This document shows positions 36,218 through 44,255 of a stretch of DNA of 64,000 nt, piece by piece. The stretch is taken from contig NZ_JAUOPE010000003.1 in the NCBI RefSeq assembly GCF_030546755.1, positions 186,001 to 250,000 on the forward strand. The letters are read 5' to 3'. The DNA comes from Colwellia sp. 1_MG-2023. Lineage in GTDB: Bacteria; Pseudomonadota; Gammaproteobacteria; Enterobacterales; Alteromonadaceae. Each line of letters opens with the position of its first letter. The stretch's first letter is position 1. The notes beneath the pieces are model-generated. The model saw only the letters and a program-made list of their open reading frames with translations, was not told the DNA's origin and ran no database searches. Position numbers and translations under genes: made by a program.

Positions 36218-37000
36218 TTAAAAGGTTAGCAGTTGATTTGAGATTTTGCTTTCTATATTAAAATCATCCATAAGTTTGGTTTGCCAAAGTGTAGATATTT
36301 GTTTCAATTTGCCATTTTTTTTAATTTTTTCAAAAGCTCGTTGCCACGTTTTAAATGTTTTTAAAGACGTTTTTTTAGAGACTGCTATGTAAACAGGAGC
36401 TTCATTAATGGTGAAAATAGATTCGATCATTGAGCTATCAATTTCCATTTCATTCATTAATTGCGTTAGTCCCGATTTTTCGTAAACAATTGCCGATACT
36501 CTTCCCATTAATAGGCGTTGAAAATTTTGCTGGTGATGGGTCACTGAATGTAAGTTAGTTAATTTTTTATTGATTAACCATTCCTCTCTTACATCACCTC
36601 TCACTAAGCCAATAACAGGTAATGTTTTGAGGTCTTCAACGTCGTTAACCTTAAAGTTGGACGTTTTTAGCGTATACACTTCCCATTTTTTCGTAAAAAC
36701 AGGACCTATCCAGCGATAATCTTTCTCTCGAAAAGGTGTTCTAGAAATACTAAACAGTAAGATATTAGGTTGCGTTCTGATTAAATTGATAGCTCTTGCT
36801 TCTGGAGTAAACTCAATCTCAGTTGTAGAGCCAACTTCCTTTTTTAAGGCGTTAATAATATCAACGGCATAACCTTCCGGTTCATTCTTTTCATTAAGAT
36901 AATTAGCCGGTGGTTCATCAACCGATAAAATTCTAATTTTATTTGCCAAGCTTATCGTTGAGTAAAAACATAAACCCAATAAGCATATCCATCGCATCAT
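36218..37000 (-). CDS. Periplasmic binding protein (SBP family 3), partner of the MCP
   Basis: 260 residues with a signal peptide (1-19, ending ISLANK). The amino-acid-binding-type fold shows in VDEPPANYLNEKNEPEGYAVDIINAL, FSISRTPFREKDYRWIGPV and the second-lobe AVSKKTSLKTFKTWQRAFEKI. No permease or ATPase gene is adjacent, and it is directly followed by the chemoreceptor, so a sensory role rather than transport is inferred. The upstream region holds a 16-bp palindrome at 37039-37054. Confidence 0.75.
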   Translation of the reverse strand: MMRWICLLGLCFYSTISLANKIRILSVDEPPANYLNEKNEPEGYAVDIINALKKEVGSTTEIEFTPEARAINLIRTQPNILLFSISRTPFREKDYRWIGPVFTKKWEVYTLKTSNFKVNDVEDLKTLPVIGLVRGDVREEWLINKKLTNLHSVTHHQQNFQRLLMGRVSAIVYEKSGLTQLMNEMEIDSSMIESIFTINEAPVYIAVSKKTSLKTFKTWQRAFEKIKKNGKLKQISTLWQTKLMDDFNIESKISNQLLTF

Positions 37001-37038
37001 AACTTTCTCCTAAAATATAAATGTGAATTTATATTTTG

Positions 37039-37054
37039 GTACATTTAGATGTAC
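37039..37054. promoter_or_regulatory. Palindrome upstream of the SBP-MCP operon
   Basis: GTACAT-TTAG-ATGTAC is a perfect 6+4+6 inverted repeat ending 39 bases before the start codon. Candidate operator; no known factor is assigned. Confidence 0.4.
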
Positions 37055-37220
37055 ACAAGATCCATTCTATAGAGGATAGTATAATGAATGGTTATTCGCG
37101 AAAATGACGGTAATGATTAAGGTTATGAGGAAATTATATAAAGGCAGACATATCATTGGTAAACTAAACCCGCGAATGAAATACATGTAAATCTTATACG
37201 TACTTAGGCTTTGCTAAGAT

Positions 37221-37275
37221 TTAGTTATGACTTAACTCTGGCTTAGTTATGACTTAGCTATGACTTAGTTATGAC
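37221..37275. repeat. Five-copy 11-bp tandem repeat
   Basis: TTAGTTATGAC occurs as five head-to-tail units (37221, 37232, 37243, 37254, 37265). Units 1, 3 and 5 are identical, unit 4 differs by one base and unit 2 (TTAACTCTGGC) is more diverged. The 11-base period is close to one helical turn. It lies just after the stop of the GNAT gene on the minus strand, in the 284-bp gap 37001-37284. Confidence 0.8.
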
Positions 37276-37284
37276 AGGCGCTTT

Positions 37285-37773
37285 TCAGTGCTGTTTTTTG
37301 AGTAATTTGTGGGTACTTTCTAAAACTAACCGCATTCTAGGTAAAACTCTTGGTGTTCCGAAAATGTCGCCGTGAACTTCGTCGATCTTGGTTGCGCCAT
37401 AATGTCTATAAAAATTCTCTGCATTTGGATCTGCGAGCAGTTCTATTGTTGAGTAGCCGCGGTTAAGGGCTTCTTTGTATGCCTTTGCTAATAATAGTTT
37501 CCCGAACCCGCTGCCAATATGAAGCGGTTCCACCCACAAATGGTCTAGGTATGCAAAGTTGTCTTTGAGTTCTAGGCCAAAAAAGCCAATCGCCTTTTTG
37601 TCGGACTCTAGAATTACCACGATGTTTGAAGCAATGTAACTTGGCGAGATGGTTAATTCCTCTTTCCATTCATCCAACCATTCTTGTGGGTAACCCCAAT
37701 GGGCTTTAGCTCTTCTCATTAAAGAGGTGAGTAAATCAGATTCGTCAATGGTTGCTTTTTTATAAGTGTACAT
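37285..37773 (-). CDS. GNAT family N-acetyltransferase
   Basis: 162 residues. The acetyl-CoA-binding loop is in LWVEPLHIGSGFGKLLLAKA (residues about 93-112; Q/RxxGxG/A-like as HIGSGFG), followed by GYSTIELLADPNAENFYRHYGA, the common GNAT end. The acceptor is unknown. It is the last of a run of small minus-strand genes of accessory character. No attC-like site follows it. Confidence 0.85.
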   Translation of the reverse strand: MYTYKKATIDESDLLTSLMRRAKAHWGYPQEWLDEWKEELTISPSYIASNIVVILESDKKAIGFFGLELKDNFAYLDHLWVEPLHIGSGFGKLLLAKAYKEALNRGYSTIELLADPNAENFYRHYGATKIDEVHGDIFGTPRVLPRMRLVLESTHKLLKKQH

Positions 37774-37808
37774 ATTAGACCGTGTTGAATGCTCAGTTAT
37801 AACTCTTC

Positions 37809-38240
37809 TTATTTTTCTGCTTGAAAGTAATAAACGCGAGTTATTAATCCTTCTGAAAATTCGTAAACAGAAACAGCACTTTGTGACATTGGGCCGCTTT
37901 TACCTTGCCAACTAGCAACCTCAACAGCACTTACTCTGCTTTTGGTAGAGACAATTTTAGAAAGTTTTGACTTACAGGTTAAACAAGACTGAAAGTAATT
38001 GTTCATGCTCTCAATTAAATTATTTTTACCTTTAACCTCTACGATCACTTTATTACCAACAATACTTAACCACTCAATATCATCAACAACTAGACTTGCC
38101 ATCGCGTCACTATCTTGTGCATTAAAAGCAGCAACAAACTGCTCGACTGTATTAACGTTATCAGGCGTTTGTTCGTTAGATTGAACATTGGGCGCGAATA
38201 TCAGTAAAAACACTAATATTAAAGCGCTAAAATTATACAT
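37809..38240 (-). CDS. Secreted SnoaL/NTF2-like protein
   Basis: 143 residues with a signal peptide (1-21). The SnoaL/NTF2-like cone fold is suggested by TVEQFVAAFNAQDSDAMASLVVDDIEWL, then KGKNNLIESMNNYFQS and the closing strands AVSVYEFSEGLITRVYYFQAEK. Such proteins include periplasmic steroid-isomerase-like and unknown-function members. It starts 8 bases after the stop of the small glycine-rich membrane protein and is probably co-translated with it. Confidence 0.7.
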   Translation of the reverse strand: MYNFSALILVFLLIFAPNVQSNEQTPDNVNTVEQFVAAFNAQDSDAMASLVVDDIEWLSIVGNKVIVEVKGKNNLIESMNNYFQSCLTCKSKLSKIVSTKSRVSAVEVASWQGKSGPMSQSAVSVYEFSEGLITRVYYFQAEK

Positions 38241-38248
38241 ACATTAAC

Positions 38249-38464
38249 CTATGGTTTTTTGTTGCTACAAGCCCTAGAGTTGAAATATTGATATAAAACC
38301 ACCCCAATTGATATACCTGCGCCTGCGCCAATAGAGATGCCAACAGGGATATTATTAAAAGCTACGCCAAGTGAGATCCCTAGCCCTGTGCCTACCGATA
38401 TACCCCAACTTAGCATTAAGATTGGAATGTTTTTATTTTTATTAACTTTTGAATCTGCATCCAT
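38249..38464 (-). CDS. Small glycine-rich two-helix membrane protein
   Basis: 71 residues, no named family recognised. Residues 14-35 and 41-60 form two hydrophobic helices with GxGxxxG-like spacing (GISVGTGLGISLGVAF, GISIGAGAGISIGVVL), the glycine-zipper pattern of tightly packed hairpins. It follows the attC-like site at 38508-38621 and is probably the first gene of that cassette on the minus strand. Toxin-like, holin-like or lipid-binding roles are all possible; none is supported directly. Confidence 0.55.
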   Translation of the reverse strand: MDADSKVNKNKNIPILMLSWGISVGTGLGISLGVAFNNIPVGISIGAGAGISIGVVLYQYFNSRACSNKKP

Positions 38465-38507
38465 TGTAATTTCTCCAGTTGATAATCATACATATTATAG
38501 ACAATAA

Positions 38508-38621
38508 ACCTAACGCCCCAATAAGGGAAAATGTGTAGTTTACTAAAATTGTGAAGCGAAGCGGAACCGAGAAAATCGTTAGCAGTCCCACTTAATCTTA
38601 TTGTGATGTGTGTTGTTAGCA
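38508..38621 (-). repeat. attC-like recombination site C
   Basis: 114 bp. On the minus strand it begins GTGCTAAC (the marR TAA is inside) and ends GCGTTAGGT, matching the GTTRRRY end box. Its inner TGGGACTGCTAAC is identical to the same segment of site B and resembles the GGGACTG of Vibrio cholerae VCR sites. The central part CGGTTCCGCTTCGCTT is imperfectly palindromic. Confidence 0.6.
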
Positions 38622-39038
38622 CTTTATTTTATTGAGTAATTTTAATAGTTGTAATACTTCATGTTCTTCTAATAATGAAAAAGCTGAATTACAACTATGC
38701 TCAAAAGAGTTTAAAGCATTCACATATAGCTCTTTGCCTGCACTTGTAAGGCCAACTAGACTTTGGCGAGCATCCTTTGGGTTTACAATTTTAACCGTTA
38801 TATTGTTTTTGGTCATAGGAGCTAATAAACGTGTAACGCCTGACGCAGTTAAACCAACAGAATCGGCTAGAGCTATACGGCTTTGTGAGCCACCTTCAGA
38901 GTTATATAGTTTATGAATTATGACGAATTCTGTGAAACTTAATCCATGTACACTCAGACAAGAATCCATTTTTTTATTGAGTAAAGTGCTTATGTAAGCT
39001 TGTTCTAACATCAAAGATGCCAAGTTTTTTGAGTCCAT
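38616..39038 (-). CDS. MarR family regulator (cassette-borne)
   Basis: 140 residues. The winged helix-turn-helix is at about 40-105 (FTEFVIIHKLYNSEGGSQSRIALADSVGLTASGVTRLLAPM, wing with NPKDARQSLVGLTSAG). It lies between two attC-like sites, and its stop codon lies in the outer box of site C, the arrangement seen in integron cassettes. A perfect 10+5+10 palindrome just upstream (39047-39071) is a likely autoregulatory operator. It may have its own promoter, which is unusual for a cassette gene. Confidence 0.85.
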   Translation of the reverse strand: MDSKNLASLMLEQAYISTLLNKKMDSCLSVHGLSFTEFVIIHKLYNSEGGSQSRIALADSVGLTASGVTRLLAPMTKNNITVKIVNPKDARQSLVGLTSAGKELYVNALNSFEHSCNSAFSLLEEHEVLQLLKLLNKIKC

Positions 39039-39046
39039 AATTATTT

Positions 39047-39071
39047 CTTGAGTAATTGTTGATTACTCAAG
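39047..39071. promoter_or_regulatory. Operator palindrome upstream of marR
   Basis: CTTGAGTAAT-TGTTG-ATTACTCAAG is a perfect inverted repeat with 10-base arms, 8 bases before the ATG. Typical size and place of a MarR autorepression site. Confidence 0.7.
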
Positions 39072-39109
39072 TATTAATCAAGTATAAATGTAAGTCAAGA
39101 GATTAAAAC

Positions 39110-39214
39110 ACATAACGGCTAAATAAGGGGGGAGTGTTTAGTTTGTTAGAGTGTGGAACGAAATGAAAACGAGCAAGCTGTTAGCAGTCCCATTACTGTA
39201 ATGGCTTGTTATGT
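39110..39214 (-). repeat. attC-like recombination site B
   Basis: 105 bp bounded by exact complementary boxes ACATAAC and GTTATGT. On the minus strand it carries TAATGGGACTGCTAAC, as in site C, and ends in CTCCCCCCTTATTTAGCCGTTATGT. The boxes differ from RYYYAAC/GTTRRRY at one position. Together with site C this gives two sites of similar size and inner sequence flanking marR. Confidence 0.6.
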
Positions 39215-39215
39215 T

Positions 39216-39920
39216 TTAAATACACTCAACTTGCCCATAACTATCTATGATTAGAATTTTGTTAAAATCATGCTGAATATTCAATTTGCTATATGCAAAC
39301 CTGTATGATTCTATATCGGCTACCCAATAATCGTTATATAAAGCTAGCCAATAATCACCGTCATATGCCTTAGCTTTACACTTTTTTAATTTAGAAGTTA
39401 TACGATCACTAAGTAGATTCACGATATTACTAAGTAAATTAGCATCAGAATATCTATTGGCAATAGCGCTAATAACCTTTTTCCCAGTTTTTCTAGTACC
39501 ATCATGGATGCAAATTGAAATTTTATTCTTTTCAATGATTAGATCTTGCTTGACTAATCCAGAATTTAGCTGGCTTATGATTTCTTTTTTAAGTTCGCTT
39601 TTCGTTTTTCTTATATTATTTATTGGAGCCCCTAAAATAAGAAAAACATATTTATCATCTGGAATATCATGTTTCAATAGGTTATCTAAATGATCAGATA
39701 GCGTCATAGCTGGTTGGTCGTGAGCAAGTCTAGAAATCATCACACCTTTATCGTTTTGAACCTGCTGAACCAATCGAGTTACCTCGACCGCAATTTTTTT
39801 ATTGCCTAAATGAAAATATGAATCTGGTGGATTTTCACCTTCTGTGAATCTCCCGCCAAACTTTTCTACGATCGAGCTCATCACAAAGCCTTCGTTTGGA
39901 CTCATATTTCCCTTAAACAT
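39216..39920 (-). CDS. Hypothetical protein, possible PD-(D/E)xK fold (cassette gene)
   Basis: 234 residues, no family recognised with confidence. NPPDSYFHLGNKKIAVEVTRL (residues about 30-50) has the PD-x(n)-ExV spacing of restriction-endonuclease-like folds, though the usual lysine of ExK is replaced by Thr. The rest is a mixed alpha/beta protein with a VFLILGAP strand and an aromatic C-terminal part (DYWLALYNDYWVADI). It sits between attC-like sites A and B. The start is ATG at 39920 without a strong ribosome site; GAGGAATT is 4-10 bases upstream and could serve. Confidence 0.5.
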   Translation of the reverse strand: MFKGNMSPNEGFVMSSIVEKFGGRFTEGENPPDSYFHLGNKKIAVEVTRLVQQVQNDKGVMISRLAHDQPAMTLSDHLDNLLKHDIPDDKYVFLILGAPINNIRKTKSELKKEIISQLNSGLVKQDLIIEKNKISICIHDGTRKTGKKVISAIANRYSDANLLSNIVNLLSDRITSKLKKCKAKAYDGDYWLALYNDYWVADIESYRFAYSKLNIQHDFNKILIIDSYGQVECI

Positions 39921-39927
39921 AATTCCT

Positions 39928-40013
39928 CGTTAAGAGGCAAAAAATTGTTGGCTAAAATTAGCGATGAAGGAGCAAACTAACAGTTTATTGTCCTTTTTCT
40001 CAGTTTGTTAGGC
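39928..40013 (-). repeat. attC-like recombination site A (degenerate)
   Basis: On the minus strand it starts with GCCTAAC (40013-40007), a perfect RYYYAAC box containing the stop codon of the truncated upstream gene. The inner part GGACAATAAACTGTTAGTTTGCTCCTTCATCG aligns with site B. The far end (CTTAACG) is not a good GTTRRRY, so the site may be decayed. Confidence 0.45.
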
Positions 40014-40145
40014 ATCGATAGCAACATCATACCCAACATTCCTAAGCTCATTTATTTTATCTGAACTTGTGTAGCCGAGAAACCCATCTTTACTGATTTC
40101 AACAAGGCTTGTAGTCCAACTTTCATAACATATTTTATAAATAGA
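40008..40145 (-). pseudogene. 3' fragment of a cassette gene
   Basis: A 45-codon open frame after an in-frame TAA has no start codon. It reads ...CYESWTTSLVEISKDGFLGY... ...NELRNVGYDVAIDA and stops inside GCCTAAC of site A. The balanced, protein-like composition and the stop in the attC box suggest the end of a real cassette gene whose 5' part is lost. The rest of the gap 40146-40374 has only a hairpin. Confidence 0.55.
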
Positions 40146-40300
40146 TTAAACAATTTAACTCCAAACTTGATAGATGCTTAATAACTTAATATGTAGACAT
40201 CTCATTAATGTTCGCCTACTTACTACCACTTAAATTACCAGAAAAGTAATAAAATTCAATTTATTAAAAGTGAAGGTGTACAGAATATGTTATTTGGTTT

Positions 40301-40330
40301 GAATATTACTGAGCGTGCTCAGTAATATTC
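40301..40330. terminator. Hairpin after the glucosylglycerate operon
   Basis: GAATATTACTGAG (40301-40313) pairs perfectly with CTCAGTAATATTC (40318-40330) around CGTG. It lies 45 bases beyond the phosphorylase stop on the minus strand; no T run, so termination strength is uncertain. Confidence 0.55.
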
Positions 40331-40374
40331 AAATGCTGGTAGGTTGAGAATTTAGTGAAATATGAATGTTAAAA

Positions 40375-42132
40375 TCAGTTTTGCTTATTTGAGATCCATA
40401 CCGTTTGATACGGTTCAAGAAGTAGCTCTTCGGTTAAATCCGTAATTTCAGCTCCGCTAATTAATTCTGTCCAAGATTCCGTGATCACCAAATTTAGCTC
40501 ACTTAACGGTAATACCATGGGTTGATTTGAAATATTGCTGATGCAAAAAATACTTTGTTTTCTGTTAAGACTTTGTCGCCAAAAACCAAACAATTGTAAA
40601 CCCAAATGTAATGTGAATTGGGTGGCATTGGGGTGAAAAGCGGGTTGATTGATTCTGATTTCTAATAATGAACTTAACGATGACAACACTTTATTATGAT
40701 GTAGGTTATTGTCTGCAAGTGCTTGGCTGAGTAAATCTTTATCCCATCTGTGGCGATTGATAGAGCGATTATGATGGGTATGTTCTAGTTTTTTATAGTC
40801 ATTTTGTGTGCCTAACATGCTATGAATATACACTCCCGGGATGCCCTCAAGTGCAAACATAATGGCGTGAGCACAGATAAAACGCGCAAAATTCCACTCG
40901 TCTTTCCCCTCAGTGGTACCTTGCATGGCATCATATAGCGAAATATTCATCTCGTAGGCTTTTTGCTCGCCATTGTCCGATGTTCGCCACGATATTTTTC
41001 CGCCAAATCCTTCTATTGTTTGCACCAGGGTGCCTAATTCGTCTTCGTTTAATAAGCCCTCAGCAGGCCTTAAACCAATGCCGTCGTGTGAAGCAAGGAA
41101 GTTGAAATACATAGTGCCATCTTGCGACGGTGGCATGCTCATTAGCCAACGTTTTAAATACAAGCAATTTCCGGTGAGTAAAGTATTTAATAATAATGGC
41201 GGCAATGAAAAGTTATATATGCCATGCGCTTCGTTGGCATTACCAAAATACGTTAAGTTTTGCGTATTAGGTATATTGGTTTCGGTGATGATAATGGCAT
41301 TTGGCTCAGCCGATTCGATTAAACTGCGTAATAATCGTACGATTTCATGGGTTTGTGGCAAGTTAATGCTGGTACTTCCGCTCACTTTCCAGAGAAAAGC
41401 AATGGCATCAAAACGAAATATTTTAACGCCCATATCTAAATATTGTCTGATAATAGTGATAAAAGCGATTAAAACCTCAGGATTACGGAAGTCAAAATCA
41501 ACTTGGTCGTGACTGAAAGTACACCAAACATATTTCTTTCCTTTGCCGGTTTCTACTTCTTTTAATAGAGGTGAAGTGCGAGGCCGTACAACGGCAGATA
41601 AATCTTCATCGGGCATCGCGGTAAAGAAAAAATCGTGGCCTATACCTTCACCTTTAATAAAGTTATCAAACCACACGCTGCGACTAGAACAGTGATTGAT
41701 CACTAAGTCAGACATTAAATGGTAGTCATTACTAATGGCTTGAATATCTTGCCATGAGCCAAGTGATTCGTTGACTGAAGAATAGTCAATAACAGCAAAA
41801 CCATCATCAGAGCTGTATGGAAAAAAAGGCAAAATGTGCACGCTATTTATCGTTTTACTAATCGTGTCATCTAAAAAAGTTTTTAACGTTTTTAATGGAG
41901 CTTTGCCATTTTCGATAACACTATCGCCGTAAGTAATTAAAATAACGTCTTTTTCTGACCAATGATTGGTAAAAGGCTCAGCAATAGTAAAGTCACTTTT
42001 TAATCGCATTATGGCGATCAATGAACGCGCAATTTCGTCAAATGGTTGTTCGAGAGTTATCTCTTTATAAATAAAACTAAGCTGCTGAATTAACTTTTGC
42101 TCAAGTGAATTAACCGGCTCTTGTATCATCAA
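40375..42132 (-). CDS. GH13_18 phosphorylase, probably glucosylglycerate phosphorylase
   Basis: 585 residues with the GH13 subfamily 18 (sucrose phosphorylase-like) catalytic barrel. Nucleophile Asp is in KIFRFDAIAFLW, acid/base Glu in IIITETNIPNT, and the third carboxylate in FLASHDGIGLRPAEG. HILPFFPYSSDDGFAVIDY is typical near the N-terminus. Family members split sucrose, glucosylglycerate or sucrose 6-phosphate with phosphate. Because the three upstream genes make glucosylglycerate, I infer the reaction glucosylglycerate + Pi to glucose 1-phosphate + glycerate. It is the last gene of the operon, 32 bases after gpgS. Substrate is inference; the family is secure. Confidence 0.8.
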   Translation of the reverse strand: MMIQEPVNSLEQKLIQQLSFIYKEITLEQPFDEIARSLIAIMRLKSDFTIAEPFTNHWSEKDVILITYGDSVIENGKAPLKTLKTFLDDTISKTINSVHILPFFPYSSDDGFAVIDYSSVNESLGSWQDIQAISNDYHLMSDLVINHCSSRSVWFDNFIKGEGIGHDFFFTAMPDEDLSAVVRPRTSPLLKEVETGKGKKYVWCTFSHDQVDFDFRNPEVLIAFITIIRQYLDMGVKIFRFDAIAFLWKVSGSTSINLPQTHEIVRLLRSLIESAEPNAIIITETNIPNTQNLTYFGNANEAHGIYNFSLPPLLLNTLLTGNCLYLKRWLMSMPPSQDGTMYFNFLASHDGIGLRPAEGLLNEDELGTLVQTIEGFGGKISWRTSDNGEQKAYEMNISLYDAMQGTTEGKDEWNFARFICAHAIMFALEGIPGVYIHSMLGTQNDYKKLEHTHHNRSINRHRWDKDLLSQALADNNLHHNKVLSSLSSLLEIRINQPAFHPNATQFTLHLGLQLFGFWRQSLNRKQSIFCISNISNQPMVLPLSELNLVITESWTELISGAEITDLTEELLLEPYQTVWISNKQN

Positions 42133-42164
42133 TATTTTCCTTTTACTTCATTTATATTTAACGG

Positions 42165-43397
42165 TTAAAGATTGGTTTGGTTAAATTCTTGATTATCCAA
42201 TTCAACGGCTTCTTTTAGCTGCGTTAATATATCGGGAATTGCACTGACTACGCGGTTCCATGATGGAATAAAAGGCGTTTCCATTGGCTGTTCTAAGAAA
42301 GTATTACCAGCGGTTAAAATATTTTCAGCAAACATTTCTACCGCTTTTTCTTCGGTATGAATGTCGAGACTAAGACCATTCATCATGGCATCGTTACGGT
42401 AAGTTTCTACATAATCTAAGGCGATACGGAAGTAGGTTGCTTTTAACGTTCTAAATTTTTCTGGCGTAAACGTTTCGCCTTGAGTAGCAAGCTTACGAAT
42501 AAAGGCCTTGCTAATATCTATCGACATTTTAGATAAACCGCCTGCGGTATTTTCTAATGATAAATCTTGATGTTTATGATCGTATGTTGAAGCAATATCT
42601 ACTTGGCATAATCTATTTGGCGAGTAATTACGATACATCTCAGATAATACGCCAATTTCTAAACCCCAATCACTCGGAATACGAATATCGCTTAATACGT
42701 CACGCCTAAACGAAAATTCACCTGCTAATGGGTATAAAAAACTGTCCATATATTCAAGGTAATCACAATGACCAACGGTTTTCTTTAACGCTTTAATTAA
42801 CGGGGTAACCAGTAATCGCGATACGCGGCCATTAATTTTTCCGCCGGCGACACGGGCATAAAAACCTTTTGAAAACTCATAATTAAACATTGGATTTGCA
42901 ACGGGATATAACAACCTATCCAGTAATTCACGCTCATACGTTAAAATATCGCAATCATGAAGGGCGATAGATTCTGCTTTGCCTGAAGCCAAAATATAGC
43001 CCATGCAATACCAAACATTGCGGCCTTTGCCTAATTCTTTTGGCGCTAAACCTAGCGCTTGTAGTTTTTTATCGATAGCTTGCAGTCTGGGGCCATCATT
43101 CCATAACACGCGGTGATGTTGTGGTAGTTGACCAAAAAAGGATAGGGCGTGTTTGTATTGTTCAAGATCAGCTCGATCTAAACCAATAACAATTTCAGAT
43201 AAGTATTTTACTTCTTTTATTTTGTTAATAATGTCAGGTAATGCTTTGCCTTCTAGCTCGGAAAATAACGAAGGTAAAATAAGGCCTAATGAGCGAGTTT
43301 TAGAGAAGGTTAATAATTCATCGGCCATGTCTGCCGGCTCGCGTTGCGCTAAATTATGTAATGTGGTTACCGTACCATTTTGATAGAAATCAGCCAT
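42165..43397 (-). CDS. gpgS: Glucosyl-3-phosphoglycerate synthase (GT81-like)
   Basis: 410 residues. GT-A fold transferase joining NDP-glucose and 3-phosphoglycerate. Seen are the LYK-type DLEQYKHALSFFGQLPQ region, the donor-site LGKGRNVWYCMGYILA and the metal-binding AESIALHDCDILTYERE. RVAGGKINGRVSRLLVTPL and DWGLEIGVLSEMYR are typical of GpgS and mannosylglycerate synthase-like enzymes. The start is MADFYQNGTV. It lies 3 bases after the phosphatase gene, and the operon partners (phosphatase, glycerate kinase, phosphorylase) strongly support glucosylglycerate rather than mannosylglycerate. Confidence 0.85.
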   Translation of the reverse strand: MADFYQNGTVTTLHNLAQREPADMADELLTFSKTRSLGLILPSLFSELEGKALPDIINKIKEVKYLSEIVIGLDRADLEQYKHALSFFGQLPQHHRVLWNDGPRLQAIDKKLQALGLAPKELGKGRNVWYCMGYILASGKAESIALHDCDILTYERELLDRLLYPVANPMFNYEFSKGFYARVAGGKINGRVSRLLVTPLIKALKKTVGHCDYLEYMDSFLYPLAGEFSFRRDVLSDIRIPSDWGLEIGVLSEMYRNYSPNRLCQVDIASTYDHKHQDLSLENTAGGLSKMSIDISKAFIRKLATQGETFTPEKFRTLKATYFRIALDYVETYRNDAMMNGLSLDIHTEEKAVEMFAENILTAGNTFLEQPMETPFIPSWNRVVSAIPDILTQLKEAVELDNQEFNQTNL

Positions 43398-43400
43398 GAT

Positions 43401-44255
43401 TTACCCCTTTTGGGTTTGTTGAGAAGTTGATGATGAAAAGAGCAGTGCTTGTATTGCTTCAGCCCAGCCAGATGGACCACATAACTCTGTTTGAATGGTG
43501 TGTCTGTTTTGTCGATACAATGTTGGAAAATCATGTACCGGCGATCGAATTTGTACCGCGATTTCTGCTGCCTCTAACATTGCTATGTCATTTTCACCAT
43601 CGCCTAGCGCAATGGTGTAAACAGTTTCTTGAGGATAATGTTCACGATATTGTTCAGTTAACCAAATCAGCGCTTGGCCTTTGTCGCAATAGCCATTTAT
43701 ATGTAAAAACCGTCCGCCTTGAACAACGTTGGCGCCGTAATCGACTAACTGCTCAATAAATAACTGTTTACTTTTTTCGTCACCAAGCCAGTGAATGGGT
43801 TCGCCATATTGACGCTGTTTTGCTTGTGCTGCTTTTTCTGGTGTAAGCCCAGTTAGTTCCGTTAGTTGCTCAACGGTTAATGTTGAAAAGCCCTGATATA
43901 AATGTTTAAAGTCGGCACAAACCGTTTCAAGTAACTCTAACCAATACTTTCTTGATGAAGCAAAAGACTTCACCCAGTAATTATCAACTTCGGTTGTGTC
44001 AGCGGGTTGTATCGCAAAGGTCGTTTTAGGCATATAAACAGCCGCACCATTTTCTATAATAAATGGTGTATCTAGTGCTAATTCTGTTTGAATATTCGCT
44101 AATTCAGCCCTTGTTTTACTGGTATTTAAAATAATTGGGATATCAGCTTCTTTTAGTTTGCTGATAGTGTCGTAGGCATCGTTTGCTTGATACGTATAAT
44201 GGTCAAGTAACGTGCCATCTAAATCACTAAATATCAGAACTTTATCAGTGCGCAT
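43401..44255 (-). CDS. Glucosyl-3-phosphoglycerate phosphatase (HAD-IIB, MPGP type)
   Basis: 284 residues. HAD motif I is SDLDGTLLDHYTY (residues about 10-22), motif II LNTSKTR, and motif III/IV ALGDGENDIAMLEAA. The cap domain of the Cof/MPGP kind lies between. Mannosyl- and glucosyl-3-phosphoglycerate phosphatases share this pattern. Its ATG overlaps the stop of the glycerate kinase (TAATG). Removing the phosphate from glucosyl-3-phosphoglycerate gives free glucosylglycerate, the compatible solute. Confidence 0.8.
   Translation of the reverse strand: MRTDKVLIFSDLDGTLLDHYTYQANDAYDTISKLKEADIPIILNTSKTRAELANIQTELALDTPFIIENGAAVYMPKTTFAIQPADTTEVDNYWVKSFASSRKYWLELLETVCADFKHLYQGFSTLTVEQLTELTGLTPEKAAQAKQRQYGEPIHWLGDEKSKQLFIEQLVDYGANVVQGGRFLHINGYCDKGQALIWLTEQYREHYPQETVYTIALGDGENDIAMLEAAEIAVQIRSPVHDFPTLYRQNRHTIQTELCGPSGWAEAIQALLFSSSTSQQTQKG

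Noticed and set aside
37774-37808. Possible attC at AGTTATAACT between the GNAT and NTF2-like genes
   Set aside because: Only 35 bases long and without the shared GGGACTG core.
38416-38622. 68-residue open frame across attC-like site C
   Set aside because: It is the site itself read through; no ribosome site, and it overlaps two real genes.
40973-41512. 179-residue plus-strand frame opposite the GH13_18 gene
   Set aside because: Antisense to a well-conserved catalytic region; no ribosome site or recognisable fold.
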